A stretch of 64,000 nt of DNA from Leptobrachium leishanense. Lineage: Eukaryota; Chordata; Amphibia; Anura; Megophryidae. The stretch spans positions 58,408,735 to 58,472,734 of the forward strand of contig CM019070.1 of NCBI GenBank assembly GCA_009667805.1, read 5' to 3'. The position numbers and the translations under genes were made by a program. The notes under the pieces were generated by a model, which saw only the letters and a list, made by a program, of their open reading frames with translations, made no database searches and had not been told where the DNA came from. Positions 51,360 through 61,789 of the stretch are shown one piece after another; within the stretch, counting starts at the first letter, position 1; each line of letters starts with the position of its first letter.

Positions 51360-53615
51360 ATGAAGATATTGTCTTACAATGTTAAAGGTCTCAATATATA
51401 GGTGAAGAGACAATCTTTATATGCTGACCTTCGCACGTTTAATGCAGATGTTGTCTGCTTACAAGAAACACATTTTAGACGCACTGACCACCCACGGCTA
51501 TTCTGCCCTTCATATCAAAAGCAATTTCATTCAATGGGCCCCTCTAAATCAAAGGGAGTAACCATTTTGATTCATAATAGGCTTTCCTTTGAACTACACC
51601 GCCAATTAGTAGACCCAGAGGGTAGAGTCTTGTTTTTGATATGCACGATAAATGGCATACCCTATACATTAGTTAATACTTATTGCCCAAATAATAATCA
51701 AATTCAATTGCTTGAGGCTTTATTTCGTAACTTGTCTATTGTCCAGACAGGTCCTCTGCTTCTCTGTGGGGACTTTAACCTCCCTGGCGGTCTAATTTTT
51801 GCAAACTTTTGTGTCTAAGAGCAGTGGCGTCACTAGGGTTGGTGTCACCCGGTGCGGTAACTTATAGTGTCAACCCCCCCAAGTTTTACGGGGTTTTTTT
51901 AACTACTTTTACTCATAAATTAGTACTCCCATATAACACTGAATGCTCATAATAGACGGTGCACATTACTGTGAGGTTTATTGCTGTGGAGCTCTCTCAT
52001 ATGCTCATACACAAATTTTGGCAAACTGACAGCAAGTACGGTGCCTGTTCGAAGGCAGTGAAAGTCCCCTTAGAGAAGTAATGGTTAATCTGTTCAGAGA
52101 CACTGAACAGCAAAGAAATGTCCTGATGTCCGGTGTTTTCATTTGGCAGGTTTATTCAGGGCGAACGAACACCATAGGTTTCAATGTTAAAAATATTCCT
52201 GTTTTTATCCAATATCTAATAAACCGTTTATTCCTTTAATCCATAGTAAAAAATCTCTTTATTTATTGATTTTATTTTTTTTGTATCTTTTAGGCATTTT
52301 TAAAAAAATAAATAATAATTTTTTTTCTAATAGCAATTTTTCTTTTTTTTCTGTAACAGACCTTTTTATTATCATTCATCAGAACTTACAGGTGAAACTC
52401 GAAAAATTTGAATATGGTGCAAAAGTTGATTTATTTCAGTAATGCAACTTAAAAGGTGAAACTAATATATGAGATGGTTCAAGCCGTGATTTGTCATAAT
52501 TGTGATGATTATGGCTTACAGCTCATGAAAACCCCAAATCCACAATCAATAAAACAAGGATTGTACATAGAACAATATGGGACCTCTGAAAAGTATAAGC
52601 ATGCATATGTACTCAGTACTTGGTTTGGAAACCAAGGACCCAGAGTATGGAGGAAGAATGGAGAGGCACATACTGCAAGATGCTTGAAGTCCAGTGTGAA
52701 GTTACCGATCGCAGTAGCGAAATTTAACTCCGAGTCACACTCGGGAATACCGCCAGGGAGGTTAATATGTGTCTTCACCCTGCCTTAGATCACTCATCCG
52801 CTATAATACCCTGGGATCGGCATTCGACTAATCGCCTAGCGCAATGGTTCGACAATCTGTTGACACACCATAGCATGCAGGATATTTGGAGCTTAAATCA
52901 TCCTAATGAGCACGATTACACATTTTACTCATCACCTCATGATTCTTTTATAAGGATACATCATTTTTTTCTCCCGGGACAACAATTACCATTAGTGATA
53001 GAATGTAATATTCATACGTGAACTTGGTCGGATCATGCCCCAATTACACTAATTATACAAGATGCTTGCAAATCATATGGTAAATCCCCCTGGCGGCTAA
53101 ATGAGAGGCCGCTAGATGATCCGTTAGTGTTAAAAGATTTCTCTGATATGTTGGAAATATTCCAGTAGAAGTCTTTACTGGACATTTCGCCCTCGTTGTG
53201 CTGGAGGACCCATAAGGCGGTTTTAAGGGGTGTCTGTATCAAATGGGCCTCTCATTTTAAACGTATCTATGTCACAGAAAAACTCAAACTATTAACTGCA
53301 ATAGACTCCCTCACGAAACGTAAAAGAGATACCCCATCACCTGAAATAACTAGCCAACTAAAATCGGCCTATGATTCTCTATTTAAAATAGAAAGAGATA
53401 ATTATTTTTATGCTGTGCGTCGGTTGAAATCTAAACTCTATATGACAGCAAATAAAACAGGATCTTATCTCGCACGTCGTTTACGCCCTCCTACTCCACT
53501 AAAGAAAATAAGTAAACTCAAGTTGCCTAATGGGAAAGAGGTATGCCAACCCTCCAAGGCAGGGAGACTACATCATGAGGAGAAGTTAACGATAATTCCA
53601 ATGTCACCCAACTAG
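51360..53615 (+). pseudogene. L1 ORF2 endonuclease and linker, interrupted
   Basis: The frame starts MKILSYNVKGLNI at 51360, with a stop TAG at 51399. The apurinic-like endonuclease domain shows LSYNVKGL, VCLQETHFR, LVNTYCPN and LLCGDFN. At TTAA 51775-51778 a 983-bp MITE enters. Beyond it the same codon frame resumes (52766: MCLHPALDHSSA) and reaches the catalytic SDHAPI near 53022 and the linker to about 53615. In-frame stops occur near 53019 and 53166. The endonuclease nicks target DNA in intact L1. This copy is inactive. Confidence 0.85.
51779..52761. mobile_element. piggyBac-type MITE, itself invaded
   Basis: Ends CCTCCCTGGCGGTC and ATACCGCCAGGGAGG, with TTAA on both sides; excision in silico restores the L1 ORF2 frame. 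Inside are pieces of a hAT-like end (CAGTGGCGTCACTAGGG at 51827), a GGGGTTATT-family MITE (51990-52385) and a Tc1-like end (CAGGTGAAACTCGAAAAATT at 52389). Confidence 0.85.
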
Positions 53616-53619
53616 AAGG

Positions 53620-54006
53620 GGTAGTGGCTCAAAAATAAGAGATTGTAGAGGCAAGTGTTGCTGCAGCATAGTAAGTTGGGAAATGTGGTACATTTACTCC
53701 CCCTCTGTCCCATCTGCGGCGTAAGAGCGACGCCGCTATTCTCGACTTTTTATCCAACCATAAATATTTATTAACCGCTTTCTGTATCGCCTGGATTAGT
53801 ATATTAGAGACCATTATAGGGAGGGAGCGAAATAAGTACTACCATTTAGGCAATAAAGTCATACGCACGGCTGCTATGCGTCCGAACCAGGAAAGACGCG
53901 CCTTTCTCCATTTATAAAGTAAATTTTTAGTCACCATCAAAAGGGGAACATAATTCAATTCAATAAGGTCTTTCATCAAAACCACTAATTTGATCCCTAA
54001 ATACGT
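53620..54006 (-). pseudogene. L1 ORF2 C-terminal segment, inverted
   Basis: The minus strand encodes VPLLMVTKNLLYKWRKARLS and VNKYLWLDKKSRIAASLLRR, then DRGGVNVPHFPTYYAAATL, which is the post-RT region of L1 ORF2. It lies directly after the + strand linker region, so the RT core has been lost and this piece inverted. Confidence 0.75.
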
Positions 54007-54101
54007 AATATATGTGGGGCTCCATCAGGGGTCAAGTCCTGGGAAAAAAAGTGAGGGAACTCACCCAAGAATTCCACTAGGGGGGGGGGGATATATTATA
54101 T

Positions 54102-54268
54102 CAGGGCTCAAAATTTCAAGTCCCAAGCTACTAGCCAAGCCTTAAGAGTTACTCGCCACTAGTTGCCCCACCTAACCCCTTATCCTGCCCTGCCTCTGCA
54201 TTCCCACTCGCCCTCATGTAATTTTCACTCGCCAAATGCGAGCAGGCGAGTGGAAATTTTGAGACCTG
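54102..54268. mobile_element. hAT MITE with perfect 8-bp duplication
   Basis: Ends CAGGGCTCAAAATTTC and GAAATTTTGAGACCTG, flanked by TATTATAT at 54094-54101 and 54269-54276. 167 bp. Confidence 0.88.
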
Positions 54269-54409
54269 TATTATATACATACGCTCCTTTCTCATACACA
54301 AAAAAAGACAATGTGCATATGCGCCACGTTACACTAGCAATAGGTCAGTGTGACGTTGCTTGTGCATTTTTTGTGCAAGAGTAAAGCATTTCTAGTTTTG
54401 CCATACTGT

Positions 54410-54690
54410 CAGGAGTGAGATGAGGATTGCCAGGACATGTTTTCTTGGGAGTCATAATTTAAGGATGGGCAGTGCATGAAAAGTGCAACCCTGCAGTCTG
54501 TGGAATTAATATGCTGCAGGTAAGAAATCTGCAGTATCCCAGGTGAACTGCCTTAATTAGGTAACTGATTTCCCTAGCCATGTTGCAAATAAATGATACA
54601 TGTTGCAGGGCAGCACCTTCCCCGCTTATGAATTAGTAGTATGTGCCCAAGAAAACATGGACGACCTAGTAACCCTAGGTGAAATACGAA
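54410..54690 (+). repeat. Dispersed short repeat, complete-looking copy
   Basis: Contains GATGGGCAGTGCATGAAAAG, CTGCAGGTAAGAAATC, CCCAGGTGAACTGCC and CATGTTGCAGGGCAGCACC. It aligns with 49218-49300 joined to 60116-60275. Confidence 0.6.
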
Positions 54691-54989
54691 TACAGAGGGT
54701 TAAATAAGGTGGGGATTTCTACCCCAAGTTCCATCCAGCCTTACTTTGTTTTTTGTTGGATGTATATATTGCAGACATTATTTAAAAGCCCTCTTGCATG
54801 CACCCCCACCCCCATTGCTCCTGGTATTTTCTGGCTGGAGTTTGGTTGCACAATACATGTTTGGAGATAGGAGATACACCTGCATATATACATGGATAAA
54901 ATGTATCCTGAATTTTGGCCATTACTCTGATTACAGTGGGACAGTTTAGTGGATAACAACCCCCCCCCCCTCCGGTGTGTAGTGGCCTA

Positions 54990-55365
54990 TTTTGTCCAGA
55001 GACAGGCAGAGCAGGAGAAAAAAAGGAGACAGAGCAGGAGAAAAAGAGACAGAGCAGGAGAAAAAGAGAGCAGGAGAAAAAGAGAGCAGGAGAAAGAGAG
55101 ACAGAGCAGGAGAAAGAGAGACAGAGCAGGAGAAAAAGAGACAGAGCAGGAGAAAAAGAGACAGAGCAGGAGAAAAAGAGACAGAGCAGGAGAAAAAGAG
55201 AGGAGGAGAAAAAGAGACAGAGCAGGAGAAAAAGAGAGCAGAAGAAAGAGAGACAGAGCAGGAGAAAAAGAGACAGAGCAGGAGAAAAAGAGACAGAGCA
55301 GGAGAAAAAGAGACAGAGCAGGAGAAAAAGAGACAGAGCAGGAGAAAGGGAGAGAGACCTAGAGG
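54990..55365. repeat. Polypurine minisatellite, AGACAGAGCAGGAGAAAAAG unit
   Basis: About 18 copies of a 20-bp unit with 12-14-bp variants. One strand is almost entirely purine except for the C in each GAGACAGAGC. All three + frames are open (RRKRDRAGEKETEQEKK), but this is compositional. Confidence 0.92.
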
Positions 55366-55399
55366 GTGAGCTGGAAACAGAAAGAAAGTCAGGGCTGCA

Positions 55400-56348
55400 G
55401 ACGGAGCATTTTTAAATCTAGATTATCTTTTTTTTTGTTCTGCTTGCCTTGCTCGCTGTTGCTCCGGCTGCAGCACGTGGAGGAGTTCCAGGATCCTTTG
55501 CTGCGTCCTCTGTTAATTACTTTCCGGCATCAGCGTGAGATGTAATCGCTGACCCGGAACTGATGGCAGAGGGACAGGGCCCAGACCTCTGGGACGGCTT
55601 TCTGACCGGGGGGTGTTGGAAGCAATGCACAATTCACTGTGTTTTTTTAAGTGCTGGGTTCCTGCTGCCTGCGTACTGCCCCTTAATGCAATGTGGACCC
55701 GGCCTCAGGGAATGTGTTTTTATGCCGCAGGGGCTGCCAGGAGCATGTGCAGCAGCCAGCGCGAAAACCCCCTTGTGCGTGCCTGCAGCTGCCCGCGGCT
55801 CAAACTTACACTGCCGCCCAGTAGGCAAGCTAGGCGGCCCGAGGTCTGCCTGGCATTACCATCATGCCAGAGCCAGCGCGCTGCCTGGAGGGTGGGGGAG
55901 GAGACACAGTCCCAGGGAGACTGCACAGTGAGGTGGCTGCAGGGTAGCGTGACACCGCCGGGACTGGGATGTATCTCCTCCCGGCCGGGATGATGAGCCT
56001 GACGCTGCGCTGGCCAACATGGAGGATAAGCCGGCAATGGGGCAGAGACAGTACCTCTCCAGACTCCAGCTGTCATTTTCTCACTAATGATCCTCCTGGC
56101 TCAGGTCACGATAGGTGTGACCTCACACACAGAGCGCACGTGCCGGCAGCTGGGCATGTGACTATCACCAGCCAATCACATGCAGAGCTGTAGAATCGTG
56201 TGTATTGGCCGGGAGCAGCCGCGATCACACTCCTCCAGGGTCAAGCGGAATTGCCCGGCAGTGACAAAGGGCGTTCCTGCAGCGTTCCCGCTGCGGGAAA
56301 AGTGCGGGAACGCCGTTCCTCTGCGTTCCCGCAGGACTCGAGCCCTGG
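55400..56348. other. CpG-rich block with hAT-like right end
   Basis: GC-rich, CpG-rich DNA ending CGTTCCCGCAGGACTCGAGC then CCTG, the complement of a CAGGGCTCGAG hAT-type terminus. The left partner is unclear; CAGGGCTC at 54102 belongs to a complete short MITE. No supported ORF. Confidence 0.35.
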
Positions 56349-56548
56349 GCACCATTGATATTTATACGTAGCTTTTAAGAGTAGAAGGTCTGGAGTAGAT
56401 AACTGGATGGGTAATGCTTGCGTTTTAGGGACATTTATTTTGTGGTACGAAACTTCGCTATATTCTTGAAGTAACCTGTGTATTGCAGGGAGTGACGTAA
56501 GGGGAGAGGCACATCACTCCCTGCAATACACAGGTTACTTCAAGAATG

Positions 56549-56703
56549 TGGTGTTCACCATATTAGAGACTTATTCTCCAAGACCACTATACATTCTTTT
56601 CCACAAATGCAAACTCTATATAACCTCCCAGGTACAATGTTGTTTTCCTACATACAGATCAAACACTGGTTACAAGCAAAAAATATTTTACCACAATATA
56701 CTG
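56549..56703 (+). pseudogene. L1 ORF2 C-terminal region, part 1
   Basis: The frame reading YIQIKHWLQAKNILPQYTAD up to 56711 joins in phase, across the hAT insertion 56712-59039, with KAHLSGIESLTI from 59048. The region upstream to about 56400 includes a 38-bp inverted repeat and is less certain. Confidence 0.65.
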
Positions 56704-56711
56704 CAGATAAG

Positions 56712-59039
56712 CAGTGGTGTATTTTGGCCTAGGCCAACAAGGCCTAGGCCTACGGCGGCACTTTCCAGGGGGCAGTGGCTCGCACTGGGTGGCCCCACCC
56801 CTAAAAAAACTTTTGCAAAGTATTTTACCAGGAAGGATACATTGAGATTTCACTAATTTTCAAGTATGTCCTGGGTAGGCAAGGCCTAGGCTTTCACTTT
56901 CCAGGGGGCAGCAAAAAACCTCACCACTAAATGGGTTACTCACAGAGCACCGAAATAAAGCCAACATTTTGGTGTTCTGTAGTTCCCTGCACTTCGGGGA
57001 ATAAAATTTCCCCACCCTGCTGTGAATTCACCATTCACCGCAGGGTCCCCAAAGTGCATGGAGTCGGCCGCTGAAGGCTGCCACCGCAAACCCGTGGCCT
57101 GATGTTTTCAAGAGAACTACTGAACGAAAATGTCTGGAATTTACATATAAGATCCTATGATTGATAATAAAAAGTTCTGTTACAGAAAAAAGAAAAACCG
57201 CTATTTAAAAAAAGGGGGGAAATTTTTTCAAAAAAAAATTACTAAAAGGTACTAAAAAAAATCAATAAAGACTTTTTACTGCAGATTAAAATAATAAATG
57301 GTTTATTAGATATTGCATAAAAACTGGAATATTTTTAACATTGAAACCTATGGGGTTCGCCTGAATAAACCTGCTGATTGAATCCACCAAACAGCAGGGC
57401 ATTTCACTGACATTTCTCTGCTGTTTGGTGTTCTCTGAATAGATTAACCATTACTTCTCTATGGGGATTTGCACTGCCTTCAAACAGCACCGTACTTGCT
57501 GGCAGTTCGCCAAACTTGTGTGTGAGCATATCACAGAGCAGTTGTGTACTTAGGGGAGTGGCGGGGGGCGCGCCGCCCCAGGTACCAGTGATTATTGGGG
57601 TGTCATTAGGGGGTAGTAGGAGGTGCCACTGTCACTGTGTGTCAGCTTTGAGCTGTGTTCTCAAACAATGAGCAGCGGAGCAGGGAGTTTGCATACGGAA
57701 TAAAATCGAATAGAATAAAAATCCCCCTCTCCTCCCTCCATAGCTCCTCCCCTGCCCCGCAGCAGCTCTAGGAGAGGGGAGGGGGATGTGATTTGTGTGC
57801 AGAGAGAGAGAAGATGACATTAAATGGCAGGTAAAGGGGGGGCATCAGCAGAATATGGAGCCCTGTCTGCTTACTGCTGTTTGAAGTGGACCTTTCCTTA
57901 ACCAGCACTGCAGTGATAGAAATTTGTCATTGAGGTGCCTGGCTCCTGGTGAGGCTGCGTGCGTGCAGGTCACGCGGTCCGGCCAGTCAGGTGGTACTGA
58001 GTCTCAGTACCACCTGACTGGCTGAACCACGTGACTCGCACGCACGCAGCTGCCCACCCTTTCGTTAACACGGACTCTCACTATATTCTGGACTGAACAC
58101 CCACCGGGAAGGGAATCAAAGCCATGGTGCACCCTCTGGCAGTGGCACCCCACTGCTGACAAGATGGATCCACGCACAAGCACAGCCGCGATTCTAACGT
58201 GGCCTGGAGGGACCTCCTGCTGAGTCCGTACATAGTCCCTGCTGACTCTGCACACAGCCCTACCATGGACAGAGGCTGGTAAATATAGAATAAATAATTG
58301 CTGTGTGCTCATATTCACTCGGTTTGCTGAGAGTTTTATTGCAGTGGATTCTGATGCACTCATACACACCACACATTGCATTGCTGTGAGTTTTATTGCT
58401 GTGAATTCTGATATGCTGACACACACACCACACATTGCATTGCTGGGAGTTTTATTGCTGTGGATTCTGATATACTCATACACACTGCACATTGCATTGC
58501 TGGGAGTTTTATTGCTATGGATTCTGCGATACACACTGCATATTACTATGAGTTTTATTGCCCTGGAGCTTTTGGATACGCTCATACACACTGCACATTA
58601 CTGTGAGTTTTATTGCTGTGCAGTTCTGATATGCTCATACACAGTGCCCATTTCTGTGGGTTTTATTGCTGTGCTGCTCTGTGATACGCTCATATGCAGT
58701 GCACGTTTCTGTGGATTTTATTGTTCAACCAATTAGAGCGGCTGTGATCCAGTATACTTGACATGCGTGGCTGTTCTTTGTAAAAATGCTTGAATTTAAA
58801 CATTTCATAATTTTATTTATCTCAATAGATACATTTGAAATGGTATACAAAATATACAAGTAGGCACTTGGTATCCACTTTTAATATAAAGAGAGGAAAA
58901 GGCGGAGCTCTAAGAGGAAAAGGTGGAGCTTAAAGAGGAAGGGTGGGGATTAACCAGGAAGAGGTGTGCCCTTGACAGGAGGAAGGGGTGCACGAGTTTA
59001 GTCAGGCCTAGGGCAGCACAAAACCTAAATACACCACTG
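56712..59039. mobile_element. hAT element, non-autonomous, with 8-bp duplication
   Basis: Ends CAGTGGTGTATTTTGGCCTA and CCTAAATACACCACTG, flanked by CAGATAAG at 56704-56711 and 59040-59047. The 2.3-kb body contains a GGGGTTATT-family MITE remnant (56938-57545), a CpG-rich hairpin near 58000 (GTGGTACTGAGTCTCAGTAC) and a 60-bp tandem array. No transposase recognised. Confidence 0.88.
58310..58735. repeat. Tandem array, about 60-bp unit
   Basis: About seven copies of a unit with GTGAGTTTTATTGCTGTGGA, TTCTGATATGCTCATACACA and CTGCACATT. A single related unit occurs at 51965-52015 in the piggyBac-type MITE. Confidence 0.85.
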
Positions 59040-59047
59040 CAGATAAG

Positions 59048-59720
59048 GCTCATTTATCTGGAATTGAATCACTCACTATTATGACAGAAATACCTACTAA
59101 ACTGATTACCATTAGCTATACTACACTGACGACAGAGCTTTCACCCCATTTTTGTGCATTTCAAAATGCATGGCATAAACATCTGAATAGTGTTTTAACC
59201 CAGACGCAATGGACACAAGCTTATTGGTTTGACATAAAGGCAACTAGGAACGTGACCTTACTGGAAATGAGACGTAAATTTATGTATCGCTGGTACTTGA
59301 CCCCTGCTACTCTAGTTAAATATCAACAAGGAACTACATCGCAATGCTGGCGGTGTCAAGGAAGAACAGGAACTTATACATACGTGGTGGCATTGTCCCC
59401 TACTCAGGTCATTATGGCAACAAATACATGTCCTTCTTGAAAACATACTGGGAATAGTTCTCCCATTTACGCCAGAAGCATTGCTACTAGGAGTAGTTCC
59501 CATTCCACTGGGACGTGGACAAAATAATGTATTTTTTCATGTGTTGGCCACAACATTATTGTTGGTGGCACGTAATTGGAAGACGACTAGGGTTCCAACA
59601 GTGAAAGAGGTGACGGATGAAGTTTCTACCTTTTGCTCCTATGAGAGATTATCCGCACACTTACTGTCGTTAAAACCTCCATTAGATGATCCTTGGCTCT
59701 TATGGGACCTACGTTCCTTA
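59048..59720 (+). pseudogene. L1 ORF2 C-terminal region, part 2
   Basis: MTEIPTKLITISYTTLTTEL, WTQAYWFDIKATRNVTLLEM and CWRCQGRTGTYTYVV (a Cys-rich C-terminal motif of L1 ORF2) run to about 59390. A frameshift then leads into the frame 59481-59723, VLATTLLLVARNWKT to the final DPWLLWDLRSL and stop. The L1 3'UTR and A-rich tail follow. Confidence 0.8.
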
Positions 59721-60115
59721 TAAAACAAAAAGGAAAACTTTCTTTACGAATTGCACCTTTTTACAGCATACGCATCTTAACTGGTATTATTGATATAACA
59801 TCTAGCTAAGTATTACTTAAAATTGAAAAGCAGATTATTGAACCTTAACATAGTTGAGATAACGAGAAATTTGTGATGTTTTCATATTTTCATATTTTAA
59901 TTTTTTTTATTTTATATCTTCATTCTTGGATGACATGATATAATTGATTGGGACATTGTATCATACCACTGTATATTTGAATATCCCCATGTTTTCCCTT
60001 TCTGTTCCCCAGACTTGTCCTTTTTTTTCTGAAAATAAAAAAAACCTTTAAGTTTGGGAAAAAGAAAAATGTGCAGCAACACGAACGTGATAACTGCGTT
60101 CGTCTGACGCCGGCC

Positions 60116-60275
60116 TAAGAAATCAAAAAGGAATCCCAGGTGGCCTGCCTTAATTTCCTTCCTGCTGCACATGAATTATACATGTTGCAGGGCAGTATTT
60201 TATCTAGTCTTCCATCTGCATGAAACCGTAATATGTGTACAGGAAAACATGGGTGATCTGGCAACCGTAGAGCCG
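60116..60275 (+). repeat. Dispersed short repeat, right part
   Basis: Resumes after the nested insertion: TAAGAAATC, CCCAGGTGGCCTGCC, CATGTTGCAGGGCAG and CAGGAAAACATGGGTGATC, matching 54525-54680. Confidence 0.65.
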
Positions 60276-61500
60276 AATAAATGGGACTATTTCTGAGAAT
60301 TGTTTTAATAAGCGGTCCGTATAATATACTATAGCCTCAAATTTACACAAGCTACATAGAGAGTCTGCATCACACAAATGACATCATAATTATCAACTGT
60401 ACATTCCTCTACATGTCAGAAAAAAATATTTTACCTGTCCTAAATAGCTTCCATTGTTATCATCTGACCCATTTTTCACTTCCCTTCTAGCACAGTTTGT
60501 GTTAGACGGAAGTGGTATATTGACTATGACTAAGCGTACAGCTGAGATATTACACCCGTATATGCAATACCTCAGCTGTACACCCATGCTTTTTCACTTT
60601 TGTAAACTTAAGCAGGCAATCCGATGAATGACGCATCTTAATTGTAAGTAAAAGGCGTTTCACATATCAAAGCTGGATCTGTGTTAGTACCACATGAAAT
60701 TTGTAACTATAAAGTGATTAAAACCATCCTCGACTGGCAAGTTGCCTCTACATAATCTGACCATGTATTTACCGACAGGTTTTCGATTCATGCTAAATTG
60801 ATAGCTAACGGGCAGCGAGCTTACTAACAGTTTCTTTCCTCATATCTGCGTAATCAAGCAAAGAAAAACATTTTCACACTCTGTGAACTCCAGCTCTGCT
60901 GTTTTTAGGTATTTAGCATATGAGGAGCTATAGCTGCCCAATTTATTATAATGAATGGGGAAGACCTCTCACACGTCCCCCCTGACCCCAAAATACTATT
61001 AAGTGGGGGTACAAACCATGGGGTGGTGGAGGTGCCATTGTTCACCCCCCAGCCCCCACCCATGGATGGTGGTTGATGACGTGTAATAAAACCAAGTGCC
61101 ATAGTCCTCCACTCATAGGCACCACTGTACACACACATACAGTGGGTGGGGCATTTAATACAAAGTCTCCCCTTGATCTCTCACTCGTGGGCATCAGTTA
61201 GGTGGTGATAGAGTTAGAGAGTGGAAATGTGGCCAGCCCCCATACATGTGCGGAAGGTGGGGCCAATATGTGGGGGATGTGTTCAAGTCGTAGGAGGTGG
61301 ACATGCCATTGTCCAATCTCCCTCTTGTGACCTAGGGACCCCAAGCTTCCTGCTACTCACCCCCCACTATAAAATCAACCCTAATATTTGAGAGGTGGTG
61401 CCTGATACTAAGTACTTGTAAAATAGTATGTACTTATAATCCTTTGTTCGTTTTTCTAATTCTCTTTTTCAGCCCCTCATAATAAACTGACCGGAAAACC
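60276..61500. other. Stretch without a recognised gene
   Basis: No supported ORF. Two loosely similar segments (GGTGGAGGTGCCATTGTTC near 61023 and GGAGGTGGACATGCCATTGT near 61292) suggest an old duplicated repeat. Confidence 0.45.
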
Positions 61501-61502
61501 AA

Positions 61503-61789
61503 CATAGGAACATAGAAAAATGTCAGCAGATAAGAACCTTTCGGCCCATCTAGTCTGCCCAATTACATGGATACTTTACCTGGATTTATCTTTTGTTTAG
61601 GATAGCCTTATGTCTATCCCATGCTTGCTTAAATTCAATTACTGTTTTGGCCTCTACCACTTCAACTGGAAGGCTGTTCCATGTATCCACCACCCTCTCA
61701 GTAAAATAATGCTTCCTGATGTTACTTTTAAACCTTTGCCCCTCTAATCTAAGACTATGTCCTCTTGTTTTGCTACTTTGTTTCCTTTT
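61503..61789 (-). mobile_element. CR1 LINE ORF2 C-terminal fragment, 3' part
   Basis: The sequence (CTTCAACTGGAAGGCTGTTC, CATGTATCCACCACCCTCTC) is the reverse-oriented 3' coding end of a CR1-clade ORF2. It continues at 63600 after an L1-derived insertion that duplicated 14 bp. Confidence 0.75.

Larger units (their letters stand above)
49712..60069 (+). mobile_element. L1/Tx1-type LINE, split by later insertions
   Basis: Flanked by TGTGCAGCA at 49703-49711 and 60070-60078. It starts TCGGGGCGTGGCTGG, carries ORF1 and pieces of ORF2, and ends in an A-rich tail with AATAAAAAAAACC. It is split by a piggyBac-type MITE (51779-52761), a hAT MITE (54102-54268), a hAT element (56712-59039), an L2 tail and further repeats around 54280-56350. 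The reverse transcriptase core is missing. Confidence 0.8.
49301..60115. mobile_element. Harbinger-type MITE, GGCTAGGGTCAGAC family, split by an L1
   Basis: The left end GGCTAATGTCAGATGAACGC follows TAA (49298-49300). The right end GTCTGACGCCGGCC precedes TAA (60116-60118). The element's two parts, 49301-49711 and 60079-60115, join to match copy 4 at 24748-25177. It is interrupted by the L1 element 49712-60069. Confidence 0.75.

Noticed and set aside
54949..55415. Three overlapping + ORFs encoding Lys/Glu/Arg-rich proteins
   Set aside because: They arise only because a purine-rich 20-bp repeat has no stop codon in any + frame. No domain or start context supports them.
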